DNA of 64,000 nucleotides from Verrucomicrobiota bacterium (GTDB lineage: Bacteria; Verrucomicrobiota; Verrucomicrobiia; Verrucomicrobiales; DEV007). Shown in pieces: positions 25,643 to 34,744 of the stretch; positions within the stretch are counted from its first letter, which is position 1, and the number at the start of each line of letters is the position of its first letter. Under the pieces are notes generated by a model. That model was not told the origin of the DNA and did no database searches. It saw nothing but the letters and a program-made list of their open reading frames with translations. Location of the stretch: contig JAGWVU010000021.1 of NCBI GenBank assembly GCA_018970725.1, positions 16,631 to 80,630 of the forward strand. The letters run 5' to 3'. Both the position numbers and the translations under genes were made by a program.

Positions 25643-26997
25643 GATGCGCCTTTTTCAGGGACTGTCAGCAAGGCCACGAACCTCTGGACGACTCCGTCCA
25701 TTTTCCCGGGGGGGATGGCACTGGGCTTGGAACTGATACCAAGGTTGAGTCTTCCTGCAATCCCGGTGATCGAAATGACGAAGGGCATGGCAGGACCGAC
25801 CGAGACGGCGCGCAGATAATCGGCGGTCTCCGAGGCTCCGAGCGCGTGGCAGAGCGCGTCCACCCGGAGGTTGGTGACGCTGCCCCATACCGGATAAGAT
25901 TTGCGGTAAAAATTCCGCTGTTTCTCCATCGGGAGCCGCCCCAGCATGAAACGGGAGGCTCGGAAGGTGAGGGCGGCGCCAAGTGAGAGATTCTCCTTTT
26001 TGATCCGGCTGGTTTCCGCGTGCACCTCCCGGGCGAGGGTTTCCAGGTCGATCCCTTCCGGGACCGGATGCGTCACGGTGAACGTGCCGAGGCAGAGGCC
26101 GAAGCGCTCGCGTTCCGTAGGCGGCAGGGAGCCGCGCAGATTGACAACGCAGGCCGCCGTCAGGGCGGACCGGGCGGTCGGGAAACGGTTTCTGGCGAGC
26201 GGCGCCACCGCCAGAAGCAGGGCCGCGAGGAAGAGATCGTTGAGGGTGACTTCCCAGTGCCTCGCCCTAGCCATGGCCGCCGCCGTTTCCGCGGGCGAAA
26301 GGAAAAGGGATTGGAAGCGGTTGCGCGTGCAGGGACCCGAAGAGAACGGGGGGCGATGGGACCCGCGCATCCGTTGGAACTGGCGGACCGCGCCGAGCGA
26401 GCGTTTCCAGATTTGCCAGGGATTCCCCAGCGGCGCCTTCAGCGGCTGGCCGGGGAGGAGCGCGTCCGGGATTCTGTCTCCCGGAACACGTCCGGTGCAA
26501 CGACCGGAGATTTCCAGCAGCAGCCGGGTGATCGAATCAGCATCGGCGAGGGCGTGGAAGTAGCCGAGGCCCAACCAAGTCGAGCCCTCCGCTCCCGGTC
26601 CGCAAAAGAAACGGAAAGGAACAAAGGGGGCACCGTCACCGGGCGGAAACGGCTCGTTGAGCTGGGATTCGATTTCCCCCTCGAGGGCGTTTTCCCCGAT
26701 GACCCGCGGTTGGATGGCGGGGCGCCCGGGGTGAAAGCGGCAGAGGCCCCGGCCGGGGTCGAAACTCACTCGGCCCCAGCCGGAACGATCGAGAACCTGC
26801 TCAATCTCGTGGCGGAAACATTCCGGGGAGACGCCGGACGAAACCCGGACGGCGTGCACCGCGTTGTAGGGGTGGAGCCGGTTCCACTGCAGCATCGTGC
26901 GTTGGAACTCGTTGAGGGGCCCGGGCGAACCGCCGGAAATTGATCCAGTCCGGGAGGCGGCGGCGGGCGGAAGGGAAGGAGTGTCAGGCAGCGCCAC
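25633..26997 (-). CDS. Condensation/WES-DGAT-like acyltransferase
   Basis: The 454-residue soluble protein resembles the condensation-domain superfamily of CoA- or carrier-dependent acyltransferases (wax ester synthase, PapA, NRPS C domains). The catalytic HHxxxDG motif appears as FHALADA near residue 147, keeping the second His and the Asp. Further on there is LNDLFLAALLLAV, as in the second subdomain, and a conserved-looking NLRGSLP segment. The donor and acceptor are unknown. It overlaps the ICMT-like gene and is the first gene of this minus-strand cluster; its upstream neighbour at 27015 ends 17 bases away. Confidence 0.65.
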   Translation of the reverse strand: MALPDTPSLPPAAASRTGSISGGSPGPLNEFQRTMLQWNRLHPYNAVHAVRVSSGVSPECFRHEIEQVLDRSGWGRVSFDPGRGLCRFHPGRPAIQPRVIGENALEGEIESQLNEPFPPGDGAPFVPFRFFCGPGAEGSTWLGLGYFHALADADSITRLLLEISGRCTGRVPGDRIPDALLPGQPLKAPLGNPWQIWKRSLGAVRQFQRMRGSHRPPFSSGPCTRNRFQSLFLSPAETAAAMARARHWEVTLNDLFLAALLLAVAPLARNRFPTARSALTAACVVNLRGSLPPTERERFGLCLGTFTVTHPVPEGIDLETLAREVHAETSRIKKENLSLGAALTFRASRFMLGRLPMEKQRNFYRKSYPVWGSVTNLRVDALCHALGASETADYLRAVSVGPAMPFVISITGIAGRLNLGISSKPSAIPPGKMDGVVQRFVALLTVPEKGASWN

Positions 26998-27014
26998 CCC
27001 TCACCATAGACGAA

Positions 27015-27581
27015 TCAAGGCCTTTTGCGAATTTCCGCGCGAATCGCCTCGAGCGCTTGGTTCTGCAGGGCGCGGTTCTCCTCAATGTTGAAATGGTTGG
27101 CACCGGAATCCGCAACGAGCACTTCCCGGATCCTTCCACGAAAGCCTTGGGCGGCTTGGTAACGGCCTCCGGAGGTGGTCCGGAAATTGATCACCCTGTC
27201 CGCCCCGCCGCGCAGGGTCTTGCTGGAAAGGGCGTCAAAACCGACCACCAGGGCGACCGGGATCCGGTGTTTCCCAAGGTAATTGGCGAAGTCGGGACCG
27301 GCATCGCCGCCAAAGGAATGGCCCAGAACGATGATGGGATACGAAACCGACCCGGTCTTGGAACGGCGGATGATGTCGTCCGCGATGCCCTTCCACCCGG
27401 CGAAACTCGCAGCCTTGGCGTTGATTCCCTCCTTGCGCAATTTGGCCGCCATCTGGTTCATGCCGGTGGAGAAGATATCGAAGCCCCCGCGCAGGAAATA
27501 GACCTCTTCGGCCGGGGCGATCCCGGTGAGAGCCAGGGTGACGAGAAGCAACGGGAAGAAAGGACGGGAGCGATGGTGCAC
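27015..27581 (-). CDS. Secreted alpha/beta-hydrolase-fold protein
   Basis: The protein is 188 residues from a GTG start. It has a signal peptide (HHRSRPFFPLLLVTLALTGIAPA) and a short alpha/beta hydrolase core with nucleophile elbow GHSFGG in IIVLGHSFGG; further on are VVGFDAL and a late SGANHFNIE with a likely catalytic His. The start was chosen because a strong promoter (27613-27641) places the transcript start near 27606, downstream of any longer in-frame ATG such as 27671. No Shine-Dalgarno is visible. The substrate is unknown; an esterase or lipase role is the simplest guess. Confidence 0.65.
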   Translation of the reverse strand: MHHRSRPFFPLLLVTLALTGIAPAEEVYFLRGGFDIFSTGMNQMAAKLRKEGINAKAASFAGWKGIADDIIRRSKTGSVSYPIIVLGHSFGGDAGPDFANYLGKHRIPVALVVGFDALSSKTLRGGADRVINFRTTSGGRYQAAQGFRGRIREVLVADSGANHFNIEENRALQNQALEAIRAEIRKRP

Positions 27582-27612
27582 GAAGCCGGGGAGGTAAGAT
27601 GTTCTGGAATAT

Positions 27613-27641
27613 ATAATATCAATAATTTCGCGGAGGGTCAA
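27613..27641 (-). promoter_or_regulatory. Sigma-70-type promoter of the alpha/beta hydrolase gene
   Basis: Reading the minus strand, TTGACC (27641-27636) and TATTAT (27618-27613) are separated by exactly 17 bases. This matches consensus at 5 of 6 and 5 of 6 positions. The predicted start of transcription is near 27606, 25 bases before the GTG. Confidence 0.7.
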
Positions 27642-27728
27642 CGCAAAATTTAACGGGGAATGCCTCAGCATACGGCTCATTTTTGCGCCAAATCTTGATA
27701 TCAAAGAGATTTGTGCGATCGTAATCCC

Positions 27729-28166
27729 ATGAATGTTTTGAGATGTTTGCTTTCGGTCGCTCTCCTCGCCGGTCTGACGTGCGGGTGCGCCGGGCATCGG
27801 ACTCCGTTCCGGCAAAGTGAACTGGTCACGCTCGAGGCCACGGGGTATTGCAAGTGCGGTTCTTGTTGCGGGTGGAAGCGCAATCTTTTCTTCCGGCCGG
27901 TGTATGCGGATGGGCCGCAGAAGGGCCAGCCGAAAAAAGTCGGCGTCACCGCCTGTGGCAGCAAGGCGCGGCCGGGAACCATCGCGGCGGACACCGCGGT
28001 GTTTCCTTTCGGCACGCGCATCCGGGTGCCGGGCTATGGTTGGGGCACTGTGGAGGACCGGGGCGGAGCGATCAAGGGAACCCGGCTCGATCTCTTCTTC
28101 AAGTCCCACGGGGAGGCGCTCGAGTGGGGACGGCGTTCGGTCACGGTGGAAGTGATCCGTCCTTGA
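27729..28166 (+). CDS. 3D-domain (Asp-Asp-Asp) secreted protein
   Basis: The 145-residue protein has a hydrophobic leader with two cysteines at its end (LLAGLTCGC), so it is exported and possibly lipidated although the lipobox is poor. The mature part contains a cysteine cluster (YCKCGSCCG) and then a 3D/double-psi-barrel domain: AVFPFGTRIRVPGYG, VEDRGGAIKG and RLDLFFKSH, holding the conserved aspartates. Such domains are found in lytic transglycosylases (MltA) and cell-wall proteins such as YabE/YorM, so a murein role is likely. It is divergent from the alpha/beta hydrolase gene; the DUF1080 gene begins 31 bases after it. Confidence 0.75.
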   Translation: MNVLRCLLSVALLAGLTCGCAGHRTPFRQSELVTLEATGYCKCGSCCGWKRNLFFRPVYADGPQKGQPKKVGVTACGSKARPGTIAADTAVFPFGTRIRVPGYGWGTVEDRGGAIKGTRLDLFFKSHGEALEWGRRSVTVEVIRP

Positions 28167-28197
28167 GTTCGGGGCCGGATTGCGCTGCAATCCGGGG

Positions 28198-29292
28198 ATG
28201 ATCCGCACCCATTTGGCCGTTTGGTTGGCTCTGCTTGGCTCCGTGCCGGGGGAGGAAGCGTTCCATCCCCTGTTCAACGGACGGGATCTTTCCGGATGGG
28301 TGGTGGTGAACACCGCGCCATCGACGTGGAGTTTCAACGCGGAGGGTTTTCTGGTTTGCTCGGGGAAACCGATCGGTGAAATCCGCACGGAGCGGATGTT
28401 CCAGAATTTTATCCTCGAGCTGGAATGGCGGCACTTGGTGCCAAAGGGAAACGCCGGGGTCTTTGTCTGGGCGGACGACATCACGGCCCGTGGGCAGCCG
28501 TTCCACCGCGGTATTGAAGTGCAAGTGCTCGAGGAGGCCTACGGCAACACCCGGAGTTACTCCACCCACGGGGACATCTTTCCGATCCATGGAGCCGTCA
28601 TGACGCCGGTCAACGGGCGGGGCGGCAACCGCGCCTTCCCGGTGGAGAACCGGGCCAAGCCAAGCCCGGAGTGGAATCATTACCGGATCGAGTGCCGGGA
28701 CGGGAAAATTTCCCTTGCGGTCAACGGGAAGGTGGTCACCCGCGGGGAAAACTGCCGTCCCAGCAAGGGTTACCTCTGCCTGGAGTCCGAGGGGGGCGTG
28801 GTCCACTACCGCAACGTGCGCCTCCTCGAGTTGCCGGACACGCCGGTGGAGGAACGGGACGTGGCGATCGCCAATCGCGGGTTCCGCAGCTTGTATAACG
28901 GGGTGGATCTCTCGGGCTGGCAGGCCGGGGAAGGGTGGAGGGTGAACGACTGGATCCTCTCTTCGGAAGGGAAAGGTTCGCTCCGCGGGGAGGAACCTTT
29001 CCGCCGGGAAGGCGGATTCATCGTTGATTTCCGCTTGGGGAAGGAATCGCGCGGGGCGCGGATCGAATGCGCCGGGGCTGGCATCAGCCTGACGCTGGAC
29101 ACCCCCGGGCTGGAGCCGGTGGGGAAATGGAACCGGCTCGAAGGTTCATGGGAAGGCGGCCGGCTGAAAGTGACCGTCAATGGGCGGAGCGTGGAGGAGG
29201 TGCGGGAGGAAGGAGGTTCCACCGGGCCTCTCACGTTGCACTCCGAAGGCCCGGTGGATTGGGCGAACCTTTACGTGCGGCCCGGGGCTTGA
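28198..29292 (+). CDS. Secreted DUF1080 (3-keto-disaccharide hydrolase-type) protein, two domains
   Basis: The 364-residue protein has a signal peptide (MIRTHLAVWLALLGSVPG) and a full DUF1080 concanavalin-like domain: FHPLFNGRDLSGWV, ILELEWRHL, GNAGVFVWAD, and ISLAVNGKVV. A second, shorter copy begins at FRSLYNGVDLSGWQ (about residue 228) and ends at the C-terminus; its middle strands are reduced. Characterised DUF1080 proteins cleave 3-keto-glycosides or bind glycans. The ATG at 28198 is preferred over a TTG at 28180. It may share a transcript with the 3D-domain gene upstream. Confidence 0.82.
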   Translation: MIRTHLAVWLALLGSVPGEEAFHPLFNGRDLSGWVVVNTAPSTWSFNAEGFLVCSGKPIGEIRTERMFQNFILELEWRHLVPKGNAGVFVWADDITARGQPFHRGIEVQVLEEAYGNTRSYSTHGDIFPIHGAVMTPVNGRGGNRAFPVENRAKPSPEWNHYRIECRDGKISLAVNGKVVTRGENCRPSKGYLCLESEGGVVHYRNVRLLELPDTPVEERDVAIANRGFRSLYNGVDLSGWQAGEGWRVNDWILSSEGKGSLRGEEPFRREGGFIVDFRLGKESRGARIECAGAGISLTLDTPGLEPVGKWNRLEGSWEGGRLKVTVNGRSVEEVREEGGSTGPLTLHSEGPVDWANLYVRPGA

Positions 29293-29439
29293 GACAAGCG
29301 CACAGTGAAGCGGGATGACGGTTGTGCGGTGGAGGGAACTTCACCAACCTTGGGTTCCGTCTCGCCGCAATTCCACATCACAAAGATGACGGGGGACTGG
29401 AATCGGCTGCGTCCTCGGAAGGTGCTGGACATGGACTTC

Positions 29440-29474
29440 AAAACGAAAAGGGCCGCGGAACCAGTCCGCGACCC
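29440..29474 (-). terminator. Rho-independent terminator of the 29517 gene
   Basis: On the minus strand GGGTCGCGGA pairs with TCCGCGGCCC (10 bp with one G-U pair) around a 5-base loop, followed by TTTTCGTTTT. It lies 43 bases past the stop of the Sel1 protein gene. Confidence 0.82.
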
Positions 29475-29516
29475 CTGGAGGAAGAGTTTCGTTATTTCGC
29501 CCGGAGGGGCGGCGAA

Positions 29517-31340
29517 TCAGTTGCCGCCGAGGCCCGGGATCCGGAAACCGCCGGACGGCTTCTTGGGAGGTTCCGCCGCAGGAGCTGGGGAGGAAGAGGC
29601 TGGAGCGGCGGGAGCCGTGGCCGGAGTGGTCGGCGTGGCGGCCGGGGTGGTGGCCGCGGGAGCGGGAGTCGCCGCGGCGGCCGCTGCCGCAGGAGAGGTT
29701 TGGGCTTCTCCACTGAGAGCGGCCTGCTTCTTGGCTTCGCGATCCTTCTTCATCTGCTCGGCATCGGCATCGGCCTTGGTGCGTTGCTCAGCCGTCAATT
29801 GCTTGGCCGCCTCTTCGACCGCCGTTTTCAACTGGGTGTTGGCGGGCACCAAGTCCGCCGCCTGCTTGAAGTAGGTGTAAGCCTTGCCCGGCTCCGGCTG
29901 GGCTTGGGAACCGGCGGCCACCATGAGGCCCCGGGCGTAGAGTCCACCGAGACGAAGCAAAGCTTCCACACGGATTTCATCGGCGGCGGAGGGAGCATCA
30001 GCAGCCTTCTGGTATTGGTCGGCAGCGGTGCGGAAAGGGGTGGCGTCCGCCGAGCCCATGAACAGACCGTTTTCCGCCATGAGGCCGAGGCTGAGAAGGC
30101 CTTCGGGAAGTCCGGCGGCAGCGGTTCGGGTGAACCAGCTGGTGGCCGCCACGGGATCGCGGAGGGTGCCCGCTCCGTTGAGGTAGTAGACACCGGCCTT
30201 TTGCATTCCGAGTAGGAAACCATTGACCGCCGACTGGAGGAAGAAGGCGAACGCTTTCTGGGCGTCCCGGTCCACGGCCCGGCCCGCTTCGTAGAACGTG
30301 CCCACGTTGTAGATGGCCAGAGGCACACCGTTTTGCGCGGCCAACCGATAAAGTTCGAGCGCGGCGGCGGCATTGGGCATTACTTCGACCTTCGAGTCCT
30401 TCGGATCGAGATCAACCCCCGCGTCGTAGAACGAAGCCAGGCGAACCTGCGCCACTGCGTCGTTGCCTTGGGCAGCCTTGACGAAATAATCGAGGGCCTT
30501 TGTGAAATCCTTGGGAACACCCGCCAAACCTCCCTGATGTAGTTCGGCCATCGTGCGCAGGCCGGCCGGGACTCCTTGATCAGCCAACTTGGTGAACTTC
30601 TCGACCGCCTTCTTCTCGTCCGCCTTGATCTCTTTCTCGCCGAACTTCTTGCCGTCGAAAAGAACGGAACCAAGGGTGGCCAGAGCGTTCGGGTTGCCGG
30701 CGTCCGCAGCTTTGTTGAGCCAATCCCAAGCCTTGTCGTCGCTCTTCATCGTTTCACCCCCACCTCCAAGATAGAACTGGGCGAGTTCGAATTGGGCCTG
30801 ATCGTCCTTGGCCGCCGCGGCGGATTCGAGCAACTTGAGCGCGGCCGCGGGGTCCTGCTTCTCACCGGCCATGCCGCGCAGGATGATCGCGGCCATGTTC
30901 CGGCGGGCCGGGTTGAAGCCTTTGTCCGCAGCGGCGCGGATCGAGGCAATCCCTTCCTTGACCTTGGCCTCATCCTGAGTGGAGGCGGCGGTAAGGAAAC
31001 CCCAGTTGTTCATGGCATGGAGTTGACCGCTGGCGGCGGCCTTCTTGTAGTATTCAAGCGACTGCTCGACCGAACCGGGCTGATTGCTCTGCTGGAGAAA
31101 CAGGCCGATCGAGAATTGGGCGTCCTTGTCGTTGTTCTTGTCCGCCAGATCCTTGATCGCATTGATCGTCTCCTGGAGGGGGGTCTTCGGTTGCTCGCCC
31201 TTGGCAGCCGCCGCCATGGCGTCGGAAATGGCTTGCACTTGGGCGACAATCGCTGGGCTCGGCTGGACCCACTCATCGGTGTTGAGGCCGAGAGCGGAGA
31301 CCATGGCGGTCAGTTGGAGGGAAAACAGGGTTGAGAGCAT
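29517..31340 (-). CDS. Secreted Sel1/TPR-repeat protein
   Basis: The 607-residue protein consists mostly of Sel1-like repeats (about 36 residues each, such as SLEYYKKAAASGQLHAMNNWG and ALELYRLAAQNGVPLAIYN) from about 70 to 480. An Ala/Pro/Thr-rich low-complexity tail follows, ending in a GGFRIPGLGGN motif. The N-terminus is a weak signal peptide. Sel1 repeats form scaffolds for protein contacts; no enzyme domain is seen. A good terminator follows it, and it lies 132 bases downstream of a second Sel1 gene. The ATG at 31340 is the natural start. Confidence 0.8.
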   Translation of the reverse strand: MLSTLFSLQLTAMVSALGLNTDEWVQPSPAIVAQVQAISDAMAAAAKGEQPKTPLQETINAIKDLADKNNDKDAQFSIGLFLQQSNQPGSVEQSLEYYKKAAASGQLHAMNNWGFLTAASTQDEAKVKEGIASIRAAADKGFNPARRNMAAIILRGMAGEKQDPAAALKLLESAAAAKDDQAQFELAQFYLGGGGETMKSDDKAWDWLNKAADAGNPNALATLGSVLFDGKKFGEKEIKADEKKAVEKFTKLADQGVPAGLRTMAELHQGGLAGVPKDFTKALDYFVKAAQGNDAVAQVRLASFYDAGVDLDPKDSKVEVMPNAAAALELYRLAAQNGVPLAIYNVGTFYEAGRAVDRDAQKAFAFFLQSAVNGFLLGMQKAGVYYLNGAGTLRDPVAATSWFTRTAAAGLPEGLLSLGLMAENGLFMGSADATPFRTAADQYQKAADAPSAADEIRVEALLRLGGLYARGLMVAAGSQAQPEPGKAYTYFKQAADLVPANTQLKTAVEEAAKQLTAEQRTKADADAEQMKKDREAKKQAALSGEAQTSPAAAAAAATPAPAATTPAATPTTPATAPAAPASSSPAPAAEPPKKPSGGFRIPGLGGN

Positions 31341-31472
31341 GGGGATGAAGAATCAGGGGAATTTCCGCTGGAACGCGAAAGAGGGGAAGTATTTGCAGGA
31401 AAGCAGCACGGAGATCAAGCACTGAGACGGTTGCTGTGGCGTTTTTTTGTATTTTTTTTTCGGCGCCGGTTC

Positions 31473-33020
31473 TCATCCGCCTGCCGGGCGTCCGCCCACC
31501 GCTGCCAAACGGCGCTTGAGTTCGCCCTGTTGGTCTTCGTTCAAGGCATCGTGCAGTCGTTTCGCCAAGTCCGCTCCCTTCGGGTCGTTTCTTGCGCTGC
31601 GCTCCGCCCAGTAAGCAGCCCCCACCGGGTCCGGGGCTCCCGTGACGGCCCCTTTCTCGAGGAGAGCGGCGAGACGGCTCTGGGCGCCCGCATGGTTTTC
31701 CTTGGCGGCGGCCTCGTAAAGGCGAAAGGCTTCGGCCGAGTTCGCGGGCAAGCCGAGGCCGTTTTCGTAAAGGGCGGCGAGATTGAAGAGGGCGGCCGGG
31801 ACTTTCCGTTGGGCCGCCCGTTGGAACCACTGCGCGGCTTCGGCCGGGTTGCGGGTAAGGCCGACCCCTCCGACCAACATGATGCCGTATTCGTTCTGGG
31901 CCAGGGCCAGCCCCCGTTCCGCGGCAAGGCGGCACCAACCGGCGGAGGCGACGGCATCTTGCGGCAAAGCGGTGCCTTCCCGGTAAAGGCCGGAGATTTG
32001 GAAGCAGGCTTCCGCGTCTCCTTGTTGGGCGGCCAACCGATAGAGACGCACGGCCTCCTCCGGGTTCGGCTTGCCTGATTTTCCGTTCAATTCATAGGTG
32101 GCCAGCCGGGTGCTGGCACCGCCCGAACCGCGATCGCTCGCCAGTTTGAGCCATCGGCCCGCCTCCTTCCAATCGGGATTGGCCGGGTCCTTGAAGGTCT
32201 CGAAATAAATGGCCATCTGGTAAGCGGCCTCGGCGTCCCCTTGATCGCTGGCTTGTTGGCCCAACTGTTCCGCCTTGGTCTGATCCTTGGGGACGATGGA
32301 CCCCTCCCGGTAGAGCTTGTGGAGGGCGATGAGGCAGGGCAGCGAGCCACGTTGGGCCCCTTCCTGGAAATGGGCCAGCGCGATGGCCCCGTCCCGGGGC
32401 ATGCCGACTCCCTGAGCGGCGAGGTTGCCGAGCACGAAAAAAGTTTCCCGGGCTCCGGGCAGTTGCCGGGCTTGGTTCAAGAGTTGGAGAGCTTGTTCGA
32501 CGGAGCGTTCCCGACCGTTGCTCCCGTTCAGAAGGATCAGAGCCTGCTTTTCCATGGCCACCACGGATCCGGCCTGGACCGCCTTGTCGAGCCAGCTGTG
32601 CCCGTTTGGCCAGAAAGCGGGATTGTCCGAAGAGAGCAGCAGGAGAGCCAGTTTTTCCTGAGCTTCCACTTGGTTGGCCTGAGCTGCCTTTTGGTAGTAG
32701 CCGGACGCTTGGTCCGCGTTGCCGGAGGCGAGTAGCCGGTTGCCGACCTGAAGAGCGGCGGCGGCGTCCCCACCGTCCGCCCGCTTCCGGAGATCCTCCA
32801 ATTCCTGCCCGCCTTGGCCCGGTATCGATACGGGCAAAGCAAACCCCGGTTCCGCCGGAGCGTTTGCGGGTGGTGGCGCGGTAGGGGAACCCGCGGGAGG
32901 CGGTGTTCCGGGTTGGGGCGGATCGACCCGGGTGGCTTCCTGGGCGGAAAGCCAGGTGACGGAGAGGGCCAGGGCTCCGAGCACGCCCGGCCGGGGAAAA
33001 AGGAGGGGAAAGGGTTTCAC
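31473..33020 (-). CDS. Secreted Sel1-repeat protein
   Basis: The 515-residue protein has a signal peptide (MKPFPLLFPRPGVLGALALSVTWLSA), a Pro-rich linker to about residue 60, and then roughly ten Sel1 repeats, for example AVRLYRLAAQQGDAEACFQIS and AAQWFQRAAQRKVPAALFNLA. No catalytic domain is present. Its ATG overlaps the stop of the upstream TPR gene by four bases, so the two are translationally coupled. Together with the 29517 gene these form a run of repeat scaffolds that may assemble in the periplasm, which is inference. Confidence 0.82.
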   Translation of the reverse strand: MKPFPLLFPRPGVLGALALSVTWLSAQEATRVDPPQPGTPPPAGSPTAPPPANAPAEPGFALPVSIPGQGGQELEDLRKRADGGDAAAALQVGNRLLASGNADQASGYYQKAAQANQVEAQEKLALLLLSSDNPAFWPNGHSWLDKAVQAGSVVAMEKQALILLNGSNGRERSVEQALQLLNQARQLPGARETFFVLGNLAAQGVGMPRDGAIALAHFQEGAQRGSLPCLIALHKLYREGSIVPKDQTKAEQLGQQASDQGDAEAAYQMAIYFETFKDPANPDWKEAGRWLKLASDRGSGGASTRLATYELNGKSGKPNPEEAVRLYRLAAQQGDAEACFQISGLYREGTALPQDAVASAGWCRLAAERGLALAQNEYGIMLVGGVGLTRNPAEAAQWFQRAAQRKVPAALFNLAALYENGLGLPANSAEAFRLYEAAAKENHAGAQSRLAALLEKGAVTGAPDPVGAAYWAERSARNDPKGADLAKRLHDALNEDQQGELKRRLAAVGGRPAGG

Positions 33021-34744
33021 GGTTTTGCGAGCAGAAAAGCCGAACCAGGCACCTTCGAGAGCCGGGAGAGAGCCTCGCGACGCAAGGGACTGATCCGGTC
33101 GAACCGCAGTCCCTGCTCCAAGGCCTGGGCGTCACGGACGTTTTGGACCCGGTAGAGGGCCAGCGTGTAGACACAACGGTCCCAATCGGGGGCCTCGTTC
33201 CAATTCACCGGGGCTTCCCTGAGGACGGCAACGGCGTCGGAGTCCTTGCCCTCCCGCATCAACCACATGGCGTGGGTGGTCCGAAAGCGCAGCACCTTCG
33301 GGTGGGTGGCGACCAAGGGCTTGGTGATTTCGCTGCCCGGCCGGGCGACGGAATCGGACGCGATGACTTGGAAAAAGGCGGCATGTTCCGCGGCGACCGG
33401 ATCCGAGGGACGGAAGCGCAGCAGGTCCTCCCAGAAACGGCGCAGCAATTCGGGTCGATCCCCGAGACGCAGTTCGAGGAATTCGAGGGATTGGCTGGCG
33501 GGCAACTCGCTCGCGGGAAGTTTGAGGATGACCTCGACCGCCCGGGCCGCGATCTCCTGCTCGCCGAAACGATCCGCCACGGCAAGAATGCTGGCGCAAT
33601 CACTGAATTTCTCAAAGGAACGGGCTTGCTCAAGGCCCTGTTGCCAGAGGCTGGTCGCCTCGGCCCGGCGCCCCGCCTTCGACGCGAAAGCGGCCTTCAG
33701 GCTGGTGAGCAGGACGGCGCTCATTTCCGGGTGAGGCTTTTGAATCCACTGCTCCGCCTCGACGAGCCGCTTGGTATCGATGTAGGCTTGCAAGCGGGCA
33801 CTGTAGAGGGCGAGATCGTCGCGCATCGGTTCCCCGGGCAACTCGAGGAGGCGGTCCGGCATCCCGATTTCGAGCAACCACCGGGCGAGGGACGGGATGG
33901 CGCCCGGGTCGGCGGCGAACTCTTTGACCACCTCTTCAAAAAAGCCGGACCGTTCCGCGGCTGGCAATCGGGCCAGTTCAATCTGGCGGCCGAGAAGACG
34001 GTCCTCCGCCGTCGCGTCCGGCTGGGAAGCGATCCAGGCCCGAACATCGAGGTTGGGGTCGGGATCCCGGAAATCCTGAGGCAGAAGCCGCAGATTGCGC
34101 CAAGCCTGGAGCGCGAGTTTGCGGTCCTCTCCTTGGAGAAGAAGCGCGGTCCGCTCCAAGGCTTGCCGGAACGCAAGCGGGTTGCCATCGAGACGCGGCA
34201 GCAGGGAAGTCAGCAGCAACGAGGCTTCCGCGGAAGTCGCGGGGAAGTCCGCCACCGCCCGGGCTTCCTCCACCGCCTCCAGCATCCGCCCCTGTCGCGC
34301 GAGACATTCGGCCTGAAGCAGGCGGATCTCGGGCTGCGAGCGCCGTTGCCTCCCCATGTTCTGGTGAAGGTCCGAAAATGTGGCCACGTCCCCTCGATCG
34401 AGAAGCCACCGGAGGATTTCCTGCTGTTGGGCGACGCTGGACTCGGGGTGGTGATAGACGAGGATCGTGATTTCCGAGAGATCGCCGAGACCGAGCTTGC
34501 GGTCGTGCATCATCAACTTGTGGAGCGAAGTCAGATCATTCGGCTGCAGGGCCCAGGCGTCCCGGGCGAAACGTTGGGCACCGAGCGTATCGCCGGACTG
34601 CATGGCGCGTTCCGACTGCTGGAGGAGGAAGGAAAAGCGGGTCGGGCGGACGGCATCCGCGATCTTGTCCCGGAAAAACCAGAACGCGATGGCGGACAGG
34701 AGGCAGAGCGGTAAGAAGATGGTGAGGAACCGGCTGGGGCGCAT
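33017..34744 (-). CDS. Membrane-anchored TPR-like protein
   Basis: The 575-residue protein has one N-terminal membrane segment (about residues 7-24, FLTIFLPLCLLSAIAFWFF), after which the chain is alpha-helical repeat throughout, with TPR-type pairs such as RAMQSGDTLGAQRFARDAWALQP at 47-69. No enzymatic motif is visible. The stop overlaps the start of the Sel1 gene at 33020 (ATGA). It heads this repeat-protein operon and could anchor the complex in the inner membrane. Confidence 0.75.
   Translation of the reverse strand: MRPSRFLTIFLPLCLLSAIAFWFFRDKIADAVRPTRFSFLLQQSERAMQSGDTLGAQRFARDAWALQPNDLTSLHKLMMHDRKLGLGDLSEITILVYHHPESSVAQQQEILRWLLDRGDVATFSDLHQNMGRQRRSQPEIRLLQAECLARQGRMLEAVEEARAVADFPATSAEASLLLTSLLPRLDGNPLAFRQALERTALLLQGEDRKLALQAWRNLRLLPQDFRDPDPNLDVRAWIASQPDATAEDRLLGRQIELARLPAAERSGFFEEVVKEFAADPGAIPSLARWLLEIGMPDRLLELPGEPMRDDLALYSARLQAYIDTKRLVEAEQWIQKPHPEMSAVLLTSLKAAFASKAGRRAEATSLWQQGLEQARSFEKFSDCASILAVADRFGEQEIAARAVEVILKLPASELPASQSLEFLELRLGDRPELLRRFWEDLLRFRPSDPVAAEHAAFFQVIASDSVARPGSEITKPLVATHPKVLRFRTTHAMWLMREGKDSDAVAVLREAPVNWNEAPDWDRCVYTLALYRVQNVRDAQALEQGLRFDRISPLRREALSRLSKVPGSAFLLAKP

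Noticed and set aside
31439..31465. Poly-T tracts as a plus-strand terminator
   Set aside because: No plus-strand gene ends nearby and no proper stem precedes the T-runs; both flanking genes are on the minus strand.
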